Assembly (NCBI RefSeq): GCF_028858725.1
Contig: NC_084763.1
Coordinates: 7,254,001 to 7,318,000, forward strand
Source: Colius striatus
Lineage: Eukaryota; Chordata; Aves; Coliiformes; Coliidae
Direction: 5' to 3'
Length of the DNA: 64,000 bases
The translations under genes and the position numbers were made by a program. Within the stretch, counting starts at the first letter, position 1. Every line of letters begins with the position of its first letter. The notes under the pieces are model-generated. The model did no database searches and was not told the DNA's origin. It was given only the letters and a program-made list of their open reading frames with translations. Positions 40,901 through 52,076 of the stretch are shown piece by piece.

Positions 40901-43900
40901 TGGAGTATCTTTCCTTCGTGTACTGGCCAAGTTCAAATAGCTGCTGCATTCCAATCTGCAAGGCAAATATACAGGTGAGTATTAGATTAAGGTGTCTGAA
41001 GAGTCTTAAGGTAGAGGTTTTCTGTTCTCCTTTTTGCCTTCAGCAATCAGTTTTTAAGTGTTTGTTGCCCATGTGTATAATGTACTGTATATGTCATAGG
41101 TGATTAGAATTTTTAGCAGAAATACTCATATCTATGAAAAACTGATACATTCGGAAATACTAAGACTGCAATAGCTACTACAGGAAAGGGAATGTACCTG
41201 ATTCTATACAAGTACAGTTTGCACAGTGCTATAACTCTGTCGATGCTCCTGGAGTTATTAACGATCAACATGATTCTGTACAGTGTAGGCTAGTTAGTGA
41301 CAGCTGAGAAAAGATGACTAATAACCTGCTGTTAATTATTGTCATTGCTCTGTGAGTTGATCAACCTGATACATTTGTGGCTTGGACGAGACTGGGACAT
41401 ATCTTTTTTTTTCTATCTGGTGACAGGACAAGGGGTAATGGGATGAAGCTGCAACACAAAAAGTTCCACTTAAACATAAGGAAAAACTATTTCAGTGCTG
41501 AGGTCAGGGAGCCCTGGCACAGGCTGCCCAGGGAGGGTGTGGAAGCTCCTGCTCTGGAGGTCTTCAAACCCACCTGGACACGTTCCTGTGTGACCTGATC
41601 TAGGTGTACCTGCTTCTGAATGGAGGTTGGACTAGATGATCTCTAACAGTCCTTTCCAACCCCTACCATTCTATGCCTTATGTAATTCTATGATTCTATG
41701 CCTTATGTAGTGTCCTTCCATCTTTGCCTTAGTTCCCCTGCAGTTGCCTTAGGTTGCACACTGTCTTTTCTGTTATTCATTTCCAAAGCTGTCATCTGGA
41801 CTTTTTAACTTTTAGCTATCAGAGAAGTACATTCTTATTCCTGTTGCTAAAAAGATAATAAAATAACAAAGAGCTCTCAAAAAATCTGTGCCAAAGAAGA
41901 AACTTCTTCTTGCAACATAAGCTGTGTACCTAGGGTAGAAACGTGTTATCTGGGTGTCTGAATATTACACATCTTTCAAGCCTCATTTCAAGCACTAATT
42001 GCTGAACTGTCTCTGATTCATGCTTCTGCATCATGATGAAATATTAAGAAATTCATCTTTCCTTGCTCCAGAATTTCACATGTCAAATACAGTCAAAGAC
42101 ACAAGGCTTGATGTGGAAATGCCAGAGTAAGAAGTAGGTTCAGCGTATCCTACTGAAACTCTGGGATGAAAGCAGCCTTATTAGAAGACACATTGTCTCC
42201 AGAAGCAGCCCTTTGCTATGAAACTTCCCTTGTTTTGTGAGTAAATAGTTGCCAATCAAATGATGAGACGTGGGCACTTGGCCTGGCGGGCAGTTGTCAT
42301 TCCCTTACCCTGTCATAGGATCCAGTGCTTAATGACCATTAGAACTTCACCAATGTTAGAGTATAGGCAATGTTTAAACTTACCATTTCTGTCAATGCAG
42401 ACACACTGTTAGGAAGTTGTTGCTTTTAGGGAGGTAGTTACAAAGCTATGATGAATAAGATTTCAATCTAACAGCAGTTGGATGAATAATATTGTAAAAA
42501 TTCTTATGAATTCTTGGAATTTGCTCATGTGTCTGAGACACACTTGAAAAAATACCTGCCTGCTTCTTATTTTAGTAGTGTATGTAAGTTCTTCTAAGAA
42601 AGTCAACATACCTTAGTAAGTTGTCCAAATCCCTGGGGCCATTCAGTTTCTTTGTGTAAATCAGTTGGAAAGTTTACAATCGGTGTTCGGTCACCATGTC
42701 GGAAAACCTAAGAATATTACCAGTAAAAGAATTGAGTTAATTACTGTTAACATTACTTTCTGATCTAGCTAGAAGTCAAGCATACATTATTACTTCCAGT
42801 GCCATTTTTGAAATGCAAATATTAGAGAGTCTGCAGAAACCTAGTCAAGTAGGATTGGGGTACGTTCTTTGCACATAAGAATAAGTATAATTATATAGGA
42901 ATTTAGGGGGCATGAGACTGATAATTCATCCTCCTAGAATGTAAAATTAATCAGCCAAAATGTCAATGCTGAGACTACCTCTATAGCTAGGCACCTAGAC
43001 AAGAAATCTGAATGAATTTTGGATACTCAGCACCTCTGAATATTACATCAGTTACTGATGTGCTTATGTAAGCATGTAATTACTTTGGGACAGACGCTTG
43101 AAACTTTTGGTAACTACTTTTTTTCATAGCAGTATCTTTAAAAGTAATTCAAGGTACACATGGATCTTAGGACTGATTTCTCAGTCATCCTAAATATGAC
43201 AGTGAAAAAGTGTGAACATCTACCCTGTTACCTTACATAATATTTGTTAATACTTTTACATACAAGTATGAAACTACTTTTGAAACTCTTGTAGAGTTTT
43301 TTATTTTTCTATTGAATTTAGCGAGAGCAAAGATTTTGGTTGCTTTCCTATCCCTAACACTCCAGTGTGGTGAATATCAGTGAATATCATACACTCAATG
43401 GCATGGCTTTTACATCCGAAACCTTAAATGAGACTTTTTGTATTTTCACTCCAACATAAAGTGCCAACTCTAGATTAAACAGTTCAGAAAAAACACTGAA
43501 TTACCCTCCCTAAGTATGTAATATATGTGCTTAGAAAAAGGAAGCCCACAGAAGTTTCACGTGAAAGGAAATGCTGGAATTTGCTGAAATGCCTCTCTAC
43601 TCTGCCCTGGTGAGGCCTCATCTGGAGTCCTGTGTCCAGTTCTGGGCTCCTCAGCTCAAGAGAGACAGGGAACTGCTGGAGAGAGGCCAGTGCAGGGCCA
43701 CCAAGATGATCAGGGGACTGGAGCATGTTTCATATGAGGAAAGGCTGCAGGAACTGGGGCTGTTTAGTCTGGAGAAGAGGAGACTGAGGGGAGATCTTAT
43801 TAACATTTACAAATATCTAAAGGGTGGGTGTCAGGAGGTTGGGGCATCACTTTTTTCTATAATAGCTAGCAACAGGACAAGGGGTGATGGGATGAAGCTG

Positions 43901-46900
43901 GAACACAAAAAGTTCCAATTAAACATAAGAAGAAACTATTTCACTGTGAGGTGAGGGAGCCCTGGCACAGGCTGCCCAGAGGGGTTGTGGAGGCTCCTTC
44001 CTTGGAGGTCTTCAAGACCCACCTGGACATGTTCCTATGTGACCTGATCTAGGTGACCCTGCTTCTGCAGGAGTGTTGGACTAGATGATCTCTAAAGGTC
44101 CCTTCCAACCACTAACATTCTATGATTCCATGATTCTATGAATTCACAAGGCTGCAGACAATCTTCCAGGATGCTGATGCAAACTGTTGGAAAACCTTCT
44201 TTTGTATTAATGTTCACGTAACCAGACTCCTTCCTGACTTTACAGAATGAAATGAGAATGTGGAAACATGGCATATTTGTTCCTAAAATGGCATTTATTC
44301 CGTCATACCTCACTGGTGTATAGCTTGATTCTAATTAATACTCTGCATTGCCTCATTAAGCCACATCATTTTTGCCCAAAGGTCAGGGAGGTTTGTACAT
44401 GCTGGGTAGTTTGCCACTCCTACTGGGAGGTGTTTTATGTTTATATTTTTCAAAGTGAGCACAAGCCGTGTGCCTTAATGTTTTAATTACAACACAACAC
44501 ACCACACACCCTTTTCATCAGCCTTCTGTGTTAATGTGCACAAACCTGTACTAGAGCAGGTACTTCAGAGATGGAATATACTATCCTTTGAATCATAGAA
44601 TGGTAGGGGTTGGAAGGGACCTTTAGAGATCATCCAGTCCAAACCCCCTGCAAAAGCAGGGTCACCTAGATCAGATCTCAAAGACAATTTGCAAATTTGA
44701 AGCCAATTTGAAGCGAATTTGCGTATTTGAAGGCAAATATAATTGGATATCTCTCTTTGTTTTTTACAATAGACAGCAAAGTTTGCTAGGGTAGATGTTA
44801 CTATTAGAACCACGTAGAAAACTACTTCTTATTATTGTTATTTTGCCTTGACAGTTCAGTTTCAGTGGAGATGTGGCCAAACTGCAGTGGATATTTTTCA
44901 GCAAATCAAGAAGTCTTTTTCACTATAATAAGGACTGTTGATCAACAAGAAATTGCACAGTTTCAATTGAAAAAAAAACACCTTTTTTCTTGATAATAAA
45001 TTCTCAGTGCACCTCTCGTGAACAGGAGAATGAGGAAAGAGCTACATTGTCTGTTGATTGATTCAGTTGCATGCAAGAAAAATGAGTGAGAAGGACTTTT
45101 GTGTCACTGCTTATTTCCTTGGTGTTTTGACATGCTGACTTACATATGTGTCAGGTAGGATTCATTAATTTTTCTGGACAAGCTGATGCCTCTGTAAAGA
45201 ATGAAGGTTAAATTCCCAATTACAATGTAGCTGCATAGTTTCTTGTTGAATTACCCAGCTTCACAGAAAAGCACTTTTATGAGTAACTGACAGTAGCTCA
45301 AACTGACTGAAATGATTAAATGACTGGGGTTTTTTGTGACACTGTGGAGCAATGGATCAACATTTGGCAAAAAAATATGTCCTTTTTATTGCAGAAAAAA
45401 TACTGAAAATGTGTTAGATTTTAAATACTGGTTTATGATGCTTTATATTTAATGTGCAATGTAACTCTCAGTGTGTATTTCACTGTGACAACAGTCAACT
45501 CCTAAAAAATTTCAATAAGCCAGAGCAGAGTAGCATTTTACTTGAACAGAGGTGGTGAGGCAAAGAGATCAAGATCAAAAGATATGTAAATATATATGGG
45601 ACAGAAGATGTAAAGAAAAATATTTTCTCTCTTTATAACCTTAAGAAATGGAAGCAGTGGAGAGTGTTCTCTTCTAAAAAGCAGCACAGCTTCTTTAAGT
45701 CTGCATAAAATAGAGGAAGGTTCAGTTCCTTGTTTGCATTTCTTCATCTTCGTTGTACAATGACATATAAACATCATATTAACACTAAGTTGGAAATCGT
45801 GAGAAAGAAGCAAATACTTCTAAGGGCAGAACACTAGTTTTAGGAGTTAGAAGGACTAAGCTTCTCAGTCAACTGAGTTTTGTTTATGCTCAAACCTCCT
45901 TGTTGCTTTCTACTTCGAAAATTACCTTGCTTCAACTGCTGTTGGAAATGAAGCAATGACCTGATGACCAACCACTTAATATAAAAGGCTGCCTTGTTCA
46001 GTTATAGCTACATTTTAGGAGACTTTACTTTTCAACCCAACTTTAAGAAGAGCCTCTGTATTTGAAGGTTTGTCTTTTTACTTAGAACACCTGCTAGTGT
46101 TAAGGGACAAAAGTGTATCCCTACAAAACTTCCCTTGCTCATCAATATGTATTTCTCAATGCCCTACAAAGCTTCCCTTGCACATCAATATGTATTTCTC
46201 AATGCTCACCGTTTGTATTTGGTTAAAAAGAGGCTGATCCTTCAATTTCTTTTAACAATATGTGTGCTGCAGCATTTTTTACTCCTGGCTTACAGATTGC
46301 CTTCCTGACTTCTCAGATGACATGAAACGTGGCAGGATGAGAGAAGAGGAAGAAGGAGGCATCATAAGAGGTGAAAAGACACTAGAAATCAAGAAGGAAG
46401 GAAGGGCAAGGAGGATGAACACAAAAAAAGCAAAACATATCTGTTTGGTATATTCATTTCAGCACTTCTATCTGAAGGGCTTCACCTCAGTGAGTTCTCA
46501 AAAGCAATAGATGCATAATTACCAAACACCCTCTTTTTCAACTCCAATACAGCATGAACCTCATTTGGTGTCTGGATTCTTCCATTCGCTCTTGGTAACT
46601 TTATGAGGGTGATCGCTTCAGATCAAAGTGGCCACCAGACTCAGACTTTGGCCAGCATTTGCTTCCATTGTTGTCAGGTGAGAAATTGGAGAAAAATTGG
46701 TGCAGAGAGTAGGGTGAACTGAGACCATGACATGTGTAGTATATATAACATCTGAATTACAGTAAATGATCTCTCAGTAAAAGCCTCTTACAAACATTTT
46801 TATTCACAGACTCAACTTCAAACAAAAAGATTTGTTATTTTGAAGCCAGCAGTAAGAGTGAGGAAACAAGACAGAAAGGGAACCAGTCATGCTTGACAGT

Positions 46901-49274
46901 TGAGGCAGACCATAGATGCAGAAATACTGAACAGGTTTAGACAGTTTCAAATAGCTTGGCTTGAGCAGACACATAGATAATATGCTCAGTTAACACTTCC
47001 CATGCTGAGTTACAAGACGAAAACATGATGAAATCACAGTACCTCAGAAACCACACCTCTTTGTATATATGACAGTTGAAATGGGTGCCTGTGTAGAGGC
47101 AGAAGTTCTCTGTCAGAACTTCTTTATACAGAGGCAATAAATCAGTATTTCATTTCTGCTTGGGTACCTGTTTTCTTTGCTTACATCTAGCTTAAATTCA
47201 GTTCACAATAATTACGGTGAAAGCCAATATTTACATGTGAGGAAGAACCTTAAAGTCACATTTTGACAAACTGTCTTGAATTAGAGCTTGTGAGCCAACA
47301 GAACTTGTGGCCAATAATCAAAATGCACAGAATCAGCACAAAGATGGAAATTGTGAGGATACAGCAAGATACCTTCCCAGAGCATAGCAAAATTCTAGAA
47401 GTGAGAGTAGAAGTGAAGGTTTCTCTGCTCTTTCTCCCCTGCAGATGGATTTTATGTTGTGCAATTCTGCTAAGAAAGTTTTAAAATTCATTATGACCCC
47501 TTTTCACAATGCAGTAGTACTCTCAGGTGAAAACAGAAACTTACAAAGCACAGCTGGAAAATGGCTATTGAATTATCCCAGGAAGATGCCTTTTAGACTT
47601 AACAGTAGCCATAACCTCGTCATATCCCATTATAACAGTGAAATGTTCTGGAGCCAATTCCTATCCTATTTATTTGTGCTAGCAATTTTGTTCTCATGAA
47701 AATTCAATCAATGAGTTTCAATTGAACACACAGAAACTATATCTTGAGAAAAGATGTTGATAATGAGATTAAACCTATTGTAACTTTTTAGGCTGATTGG
47801 TCAGCCTGAGGAAAAGTGTCAGGGATAAAAGGAAGACAGTTTAAATGACATTTACCTGTTATTTTAATATTAATGATAATAATCTAAAGTGCTATCTTGA
47901 TAAGTTTTGTTTTTAGTAGGTGAGGAAGATGGGTGCATAGTTGTGGTAAGCAGCTGACTTTCGATAGGAAGCCTCTATCTTCCTAATGGTGAGCATATGT
48001 TGCAACGCTTTCTGCAACAAAACCATTGCTTGGTAGAAGTGAATGGTGCTCAATGGCTTAATTCTCTAATGCTTGCTGACTGCCTGATTTCATCTGTGTG
48101 CCCAGTTCTCCCTCTTATCATTGAAACAAGACTTAAGTATGTTGCTATACACAGAACATTGCTGGAATTAACACTGAGTCCCTGCCATGTGTAGTGTCTG
48201 ATAGAGCAGTAAGCCTCAGCATGAGTAGGAACTGGTTTTTCCTGTGCACTCTGGCCTCTCTCCAAGTGGCACATCTGCATGGTAGCTAATAGACAACTAG
48301 ATATGAAATACTTTAGAAGCAAATGATGTTTTGAACACAGTGCTTCTGTCTGCTATCTGTCTGTGCATGTCTCGAACAGAAAAGTGGAAGAAGAAGAGCT
48401 TAAAATTCCTATTTATAAATGTGATTTCCAATCCCCACAACTTTGTATTGAAAATACCCCTTGAGACTAACTATTCTTTACCAGTATACCTCTTGTTAAA
48501 AAAAGAAACTAGAATCAAAAGGATTATGATCCAACATTCAGCATCCAAACTATTTAATTGAATTGAATTACCTGAGGTGTTGGGGAAAGTGACATTGAAA
48601 TAATGTCTGGTTTCTTTAAAGTAAGAAATGGCCCAGCATTATCAACCTGACTGCAGTTAATGTAACATGTATCTCAAATCTCTACAGAAAAATACTTTCT
48701 TCTCTTTCTGAGTGTACTGCTGTGCCAGTTCAATTATTCTGAAATGGAAAATGCTTTGAGTTTTGTGGTGACTCCTGTAATATCCTAAGTTTCAGCTTCC
48801 AAGCACAGAGGAAGCAGGCCATAATCACCAGCTCTCAGACTGTGAATCAGGGTGTCAGCGAAATTAAACAAAGACAGATAAACTTAGACCTTAGATCTCT
48901 TAACGCTTGTGCACTATGCAACTGCCATAAAGCTAAGTTGTTCAAATATCCCAAAGTAATCACTAGGGCTTAAGAGATGAAAATTCTTACAACCAGAGGC
49001 GCTTTTATCTTCTTTGAGTAAAGTCTTAAACTCAGTAAACAAAAGGGCAGCAGCAGTTTTTTTCTAAGTCTAAAAAGAGGCAAAGTGCACACCTGGTTTG
49101 TTTCGAGAGCCATATCCAAGTCCCTGTATTCCCCAGAACAAAGAAAACGGATCTACTTACTACAACCACAAACTTCAGTTCTCTTTCTGCAGTAGTCTGT
49201 TGAAGCAGGATGAGGAGAATATGAAAAGAAAAACACAGGATTCTAGGTGGGCTGGGAAGCTGTATCACTCCCAT
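28803..49274 (-). CDS. ACP3: Prostatic acid phosphatase, transmembrane form (11 exons, 421 aa)
   Basis: ACP3 (ACPP, PAP) is a secreted or membrane-bound histidine acid phosphatase, EC 3.1.3.2. In mammals the membrane form also acts as an ectonucleotidase that makes adenosine from AMP. Eleven minus-strand exons join in frame: 49274-49161, 42707-42612, 40955-40869, 39998-39846, 36571-36473, 35085-34981, 34137-34005, 32530-32448, 30977-30871, 30022-29853 and 28921-28803. They total 1,266 bases, or 421 residues plus stop, close to the 418 of human TM-PAP. Residues 1-29 are a signal peptide. RHGDRTP (41-47), Arg109 in STDYDR and His291-Asp292 form the active site. The six cysteines of the three family disulfides and the glycosylation sites NRT, NYT and NDS are kept. 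A membrane segment at about 390-409 is followed by a basic tail ending YQDI, a YxxPhi endocytic signal. Intron 9 needs a GC donor; all other introns are GT-AG. Confidence 0.95.
29853..30022 (-). CDS. ACP3: ACP3 exon 10: C-terminal lobe
   Basis: 170 bases: [20 protein letters not shown], then [20 protein letters not shown] and a closing [12 protein letters not shown]. The Cys-x3-Cys pair and final Cys match human Cys315, Cys319 and Cys340, and NDS matches the Asn301 site. The donor is AAAG|GTAGTG. If this intron were retained, the frame would add about 20 residues and stop at 29788, giving a soluble form. Confidence 0.95.
30455..30710 (+). mobile_element. CR1 LINE 3' fragment in ACP3 intron 9
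   Basis: Plus-orientation CR1 from GACAAGGGGCAATGGGTACA to CAAGGTCCCTTCCAACCCTT and an ATTCTGTG tail. It lies antisense to ACP3 in the short intron that follows the GC donor. Confidence 0.92.
30871..30977 (-). CDS. ACP3: ACP3 exon 9: His-Asp dyad, GC donor
   Basis: 107 bases starting [20 protein letters not shown], then [16 protein letters not shown]. His and Asp form the catalytic dyad (Asp258 in human is the proton donor). In-frame joining to exon 10 needs the exon to end at AGTGG followed by GCAAGTAT, a GC donor with an otherwise good consensus. The nearby GT four bases later would put a stop immediately after the junction. Confidence 0.93.
32448..32530 (-). CDS. ACP3: ACP3 exon 8
   Basis: 83 bases completing a Gly codon and then [15 protein letters not shown] through KMEVYSA, matching the human segment that ends LIMYSA before the HD dyad. 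The acceptor is TTTTTTAAG and the donor GCA|GTGAGT. Confidence 0.93.
33172..33284 (+). mobile_element. CR1 LINE 3' fragment in ACP3 intron 7
   Basis: Plus orientation, from GGACATGTTCCTATGTGACC through TCTAAAGGTCCCTTCCAACC, with two ATTCTATG repeats at the end. Confidence 0.95.
34005..34137 (-). CDS. ACP3: ACP3 exon 7
   Basis: 133 bases, the same length as in human: [14 protein letters not shown], then [20 protein letters not shown] and LQG. NYT matches the human Asn188 glycosylation site. The exon ends in phase 1 at GGAG|GTAAAT. Confidence 0.95.
34981..35085 (-). CDS. ACP3: ACP3 exon 6
   Basis: 105 bases, 35 codons: [20 protein letters not shown] followed by [15 protein letters not shown]. 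It is four codons longer than human (31) and three longer than the neighbouring paralogue (32). The Cys of LHCE matches human Cys183. The acceptor is CCTCCCCAG and the donor GAG|GTAATA. Confidence 0.93.
36473..36571 (-). CDS. ACP3: ACP3 exon 5
   Basis: 99 bases, 33 codons, [18 protein letters not shown] through QNRIQPYM. The Cys of DCPRF is the counterpart of human Cys129, which bonds the last cysteine in exon 10. The acceptor is TGGTTTCAG and the donor ATG|GTAAG. Confidence 0.95.
36751..37071 (-). mobile_element. CR1 LINE 3' fragment in ACP3 intron 4
   Basis: Minus-orientation CR1 of about 320 bases, from CAGAATCATAGAATAGTAGG to the AGTCTCCTCTAGACTAAATG block. It lacks the inner segment around the TTTTTGTGTTCCAG block that the 13.5-kb copy keeps. 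Confidence 0.95.
37722..37953 (-). mobile_element. CR1 LINE 3' fragment with internal deletion
   Basis: Minus-orientation CR1 starting ATCATAGAATCACAGAATGG. After AACATGTCCAGG it jumps to the TGGAACTTTTTGTGTTCCAG block, losing the middle part seen in other copies. It lies in ACP3 intron 4. Confidence 0.93.
38051..38218 (+). mobile_element. CR1 LINE 3' fragment in ACP3 intron 4
   Basis: Plus-orientation CR1, GTTGTGGAGTCTCCCTCCTT to a run of four ATTCTRTG-like repeats. It lies about 100 bases from the oppositely oriented copy at 37.7 kb. Confidence 0.94.
39846..39998 (-). CDS. ACP3: ACP3 exon 4: STDYDR segment
   Basis: 153 bases, 51 codons, starting [20 protein letters not shown]. The Arg of DRT matches catalytic Arg79 of human PAP. 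It continues with GLFPP and [14 protein letters not shown], highly conserved in the family. The donor is CAG|GTGAG. Confidence 0.96.
40307..40406 (+). mobile_element. CR1 LINE 3' fragment, different subfamily, in ACP3 intron 3
   Basis: CACTTAGGGACATGGTTCAA, then GTTGGACTCCATGATCTTAA and a diverged tail. This matches the CR1 3' end type with a TTAGGGACATGG block rather than the GATCTAGGTGACC type seen elsewhere in the window. Confidence 0.8.
40869..40955 (-). CDS. ACP3: ACP3 exon 3
   Basis: 87 bases, 29 codons: [20 protein letters not shown] then LNRTYSRQE, aligning with the human LGMEQHYELGEYIRKRYRKF segment. NRT matches the human Asn62 glycosylation region. The acceptor is TTGCCTTGCAG and the donor GAG|GTACAA. 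Confidence 0.95.
41412..41700 (+). mobile_element. CR1 LINE 3' fragment in ACP3 intron 2
   Basis: Plus-orientation CR1 from the GACAGGACAAGGGGTAATGG block to the CCTTTCCAACCCCTACC block. The tail has ATTCTATG units with CCTTATGTA inserts. Confidence 0.94.
42612..42707 (-). CDS. ACP3: ACP3 exon 2: RHGxRxP catalytic motif
   Basis: 96 bases, 32 codons. [16 protein letters not shown] carries the phosphate-binding Arg-His-Gly-x-Arg-x-Pro signature, whose His is the nucleophile in this family. It ends [10 protein letters not shown] before a GTATG donor. The acceptor is ATTCTTAG. Confidence 0.95.
43591..44140 (+). mobile_element. CR1 LINE with the 3' end of ORF2, in ACP3 intron 1
   Basis: This is the longest CR1 copy in the window, about 550 bases in plus orientation. 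The frame 43571-43954 codes for the extreme C-terminus of the CR1 ORF2 polyprotein ([18 protein letters not shown], then [20 protein letters not shown]), after which come the 3' UTR and an ATTCTATG-type tail. It is 5'-truncated, with no endonuclease and little of the reverse transcriptase left. Confidence 0.95.
44591..44678 (-). mobile_element. CR1 LINE 3' fragment in ACP3 intron 1
   Basis: Minus-orientation CR1 end, AATCATAGAATGGTAGGGGT to CACCTAGATCAGATCTCA, about 450 bases from the oppositely oriented longer copy. Confidence 0.93.
44681..44740. repeat. Short degenerate AATTTGAAG repeat
   Basis: Next to the CR1 end there are four imperfect copies of an AATTTGAAG/AATTTGCG-like unit of about 10-13 bases. 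The array is small and could have arisen by replication slippage. Confidence 0.45.
46119..46204. repeat. Tandem duplication, 2 x 43 bp
   Basis: Two adjacent 43-base units, 46119-46161 and 46162-46204, each beginning CCCTACAAA and ending TATGTATTTCTCAATG, differ at two positions. They lie in ACP3 intron 1. A recent local duplication is the simplest explanation. Confidence 0.9.
49161..49274 (-). CDS. ACP3: ACP3 exon 1: signal peptide and first strand
   Basis: 38 codons beginning [11 protein letters not shown] hydrophobic core ([13 protein letters not shown]) and a likely cleavage after QQTTA lead into ERELKFVVV, the counterpart of the human mature start KELKFVTL. The ATG at 49274 has A at -3 and G at +4. 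The frame stays open further upstream but offers no other ATG, so this start is preferred. The donor is GTA|GTAAGT. Confidence 0.9.
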
Positions 49275-52026
49275 CCTGGCAGGGGATGAAAAAAGTCGTC
49301 GTAGCTGCAGCAGCTGCTCGGGCTGAACAGCCCAGCTGTCAGGCTGTACTTTCAAAAGGGGTGGAACTGCTGCCGGTGAATTTCAAATCCAAGAGGAATG
49401 TTGTGTGACTACGCAATAAATTGCATTGCCCTTTGTTTTCAAATTACTGTTTACATTCTATTTAATCAAATCATAATTCAGTTCCTTTTTCCCTGTGATA
49501 TTTTTCTCCTTTTGAATGTAAGGAGGAGGTTAAAATATGAAGGAGTTGCTAAGCATTCCTAATGTTCCAGCCTACCTGCTCTGCTTCCAATTCTCAAGGC
49601 TTGAAATTCTCCAGACTACAGCACAGCCATGAGGATGAACTCGGAAGCAAGAGACAGAATACTGTTTCTCTTTGCCATTCAGTCCTCTTTTCAGCTTCCT
49701 CCTTCCCTTCCTTTTTCCTTCCCTCTTCTGCATTGTCATTGTGAAATCAGAATAATCATTTAAAACAGCACTTCCTGTAGGTTAAAATTACTGGTCTCTC
49801 AAATAAAATAGTTAAATAAATCTTGCAACAAGTATGTTCTTTAAGCTCCTTGCTGGGCAGCTCTTTGCTCTTCAGTTTGTGTACTTTCCCCTTGGAGCAT
49901 ATCTATACTTCCTATTTCGTAACTGCTTACACCAGGTTATTTTTTGGTTCAGTTCTCTAAGAAACTTAGTGTGGACAAGCCCTGGAGCTCACATTTTTAT
50001 TGTTCCTGATTAAGAACACTCTCTCTGACACTAGCTCACTGGCTTTCAGAAGACCATTCAGCCTGCTGCTGCTCACTTCCTCTGTGTGAAATGGTGATAT
50101 TTCTAGACTTGATTTCATAAGGATTTTCTAAGTAAATGAATTACATCTTGCAGAGACCTATAAATAGATTTCTCCAAATGTTAAAACTTCATATTCTCTG
50201 TGTATTCTTTGAGTCATCCCATTCCTGTCATACCCAAGCCTGTCTCAGGGTCTTCTCTTGAGCTCTCTGCAACAGGTATTTTAGCAATCTGTCTCTAGGG
50301 CCCTCCTAAGCCTCAAGTGCTCTTTTCTCCCAGTTATGTGAACGACCTTATAGATCCATTTTGTTGGGTGGATGGTAGTGGAAGGGAGGAGGACCATGAC
50401 TTCCAGACTTTCTCATCTCTCTTGTCAGCCCATGCCCAGTTTTCAGCCCCTATTTGAATTTCTATCTTCCTCCACAGTTCTGTTCACACCCTCCTTTTTT
50501 GGTCTCTCCTGGTGCAGAGAGTAATCCATACTTCATAAATGTATAATACTGGTTCTCCTGAAAACAAATGTAAGCTGATAATCTTCCTCTGTTATTTAAG
50601 AGTGCAGATCATAAAGTAGACTTTCTTTAGAATATTTTAATATGCCTCAAGAATAGATACTCTACTTCTTTAATCTATATAGTGTTTTGGATAGATAGTC
50701 CCTAAGCTTTTTGGATTAGGAAATTCCTGTTGGCTCTCAATTTTTTCCCTCGCTAAGCCTTTACCATTTGTTCATAACTGATTAGTTTTTATAAGGTTTG
50801 CTGGTTTGTTACATCTCTTTAATGAGTGATTATGACTAATGAAGTATCATTATGATGGAACCCTTATAGTAACTTTATTTCACTGTTTCCTTTGGCATGT
50901 ATACTTTGCTAGTGAGATTATTTTATTCCTGTAAGAGTGGGCATCACCTCCTAAATAATTCTCTACATTTCAAAATGGAAGAACACTCTTATTCATGTGC
51001 TATGGTGGTTAAGACAGCATCCTCTAGGAATCCTGTGGGTAATCTGTAAATCTGTTGGTAGCATGTATTTCATTTGGAAATCTCCTTGTTTGTCTTGGAT
51101 TGTTTCCACTTCTACTGTTCATTTGGCAGTTGTCACATCCTGCAACAATTAAATCCTTACCCTTTTGGGGGAAAATTGCTTCTAAGTAAAAAAAAACGTG
51201 ATTCCTATATCAATCTCGTTGCAGTTGTCCAAGGATTATAATGGACCTAAACCATTTGAATCATGTTTATGTTAATATGGCTCATTGACATATATTTTAA
51301 TTATGAAATTATGACATTAAGTAGAATTGTCTTTAGCACAGTTGTCCATTTTAGGTGCATGTATCTACCTGGAAGGCTTGCTGAAGCATAGCTCCATTGG
51401 CTTTGAAGTGGACTGGTTGCAAAAGAGCCCATGCTTTAGTGCACGCAGGGGTCACTTTAGGTAACTGCATTCGAAAGGGTGGAAGTTATTGCAGTCAAGG
51501 CAGCTGCATCCGAAACTGCCGCCAGCACTCAGGTTGCTCACATGGGGAAGCAGCTCAGGTTCTGTCACTGACTGAATTTGCAGATCAGCACTTAACCTAG
51601 TTTGGATTTATTTGCAATCATTATGGGGTTTTTGTCAAGCTTTTTTGAGCTGGGAAAGGGAAAGAAAAGAAAAATGTTAGTGTCATTAAATGAGAGATTT
51701 TCTAAGCACCATTTTGAAGTACTCAGGACAAAAGCAAAAGACTGTCTTGCAGTCATTTTTGGGGGAGTGATTTCACTCAGTTGTCGTGATTGAGAAGGGA
51801 TAAAGGAGTTAATTTGTGACACAGGAGAAATTAACTTACTTAGGCTAGTGATAAGGCATGAACCTATATCTTGCACTATAGGAGAAAATGCCCTAAGCAC
51901 AGAGTTACTATTCTAAAGCAGGCTGGGGGAGGAGAAGTGTCTACTCAGTGTCTTCTAATAGTTTCTTTGTCTCAAATTTGCAATAATCACCTGGGTACAG
52001 GCACTCAGAAAATTTCTTTCTGGTTT

Positions 52027-52076
52027 TATGATTAAGATATTTGCCTGAGACGTAGGAAGCCCAGTTTGCACACTAG
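52027..52076 (+). repeat. Possible tRNA-derived SINE remnant
   Basis: TTATGATTAAGATATTTGCC, then TGAGACGTAGGAAGCCCAGT, resembles the decayed A/B-box region of tRNA-derived SINEs in sauropsids (a GGTTAGAGCACT-like block followed by a GGGAGACCCAGGTT-like block). The match is from memory and imperfect. Confidence 0.3.

Noticed and set aside
43571-43954. 127-codon plus-strand frame as a host gene
   Set aside because: It is the truncated C-terminus of CR1 ORF2 followed by CR1 3' UTR.
49275-49355. N-terminal extension of ACP3 upstream of the chosen ATG
   Set aside because: The frame is open but has no ATG. The extension would bury the signal peptide, and the chosen ATG has a strong start context.
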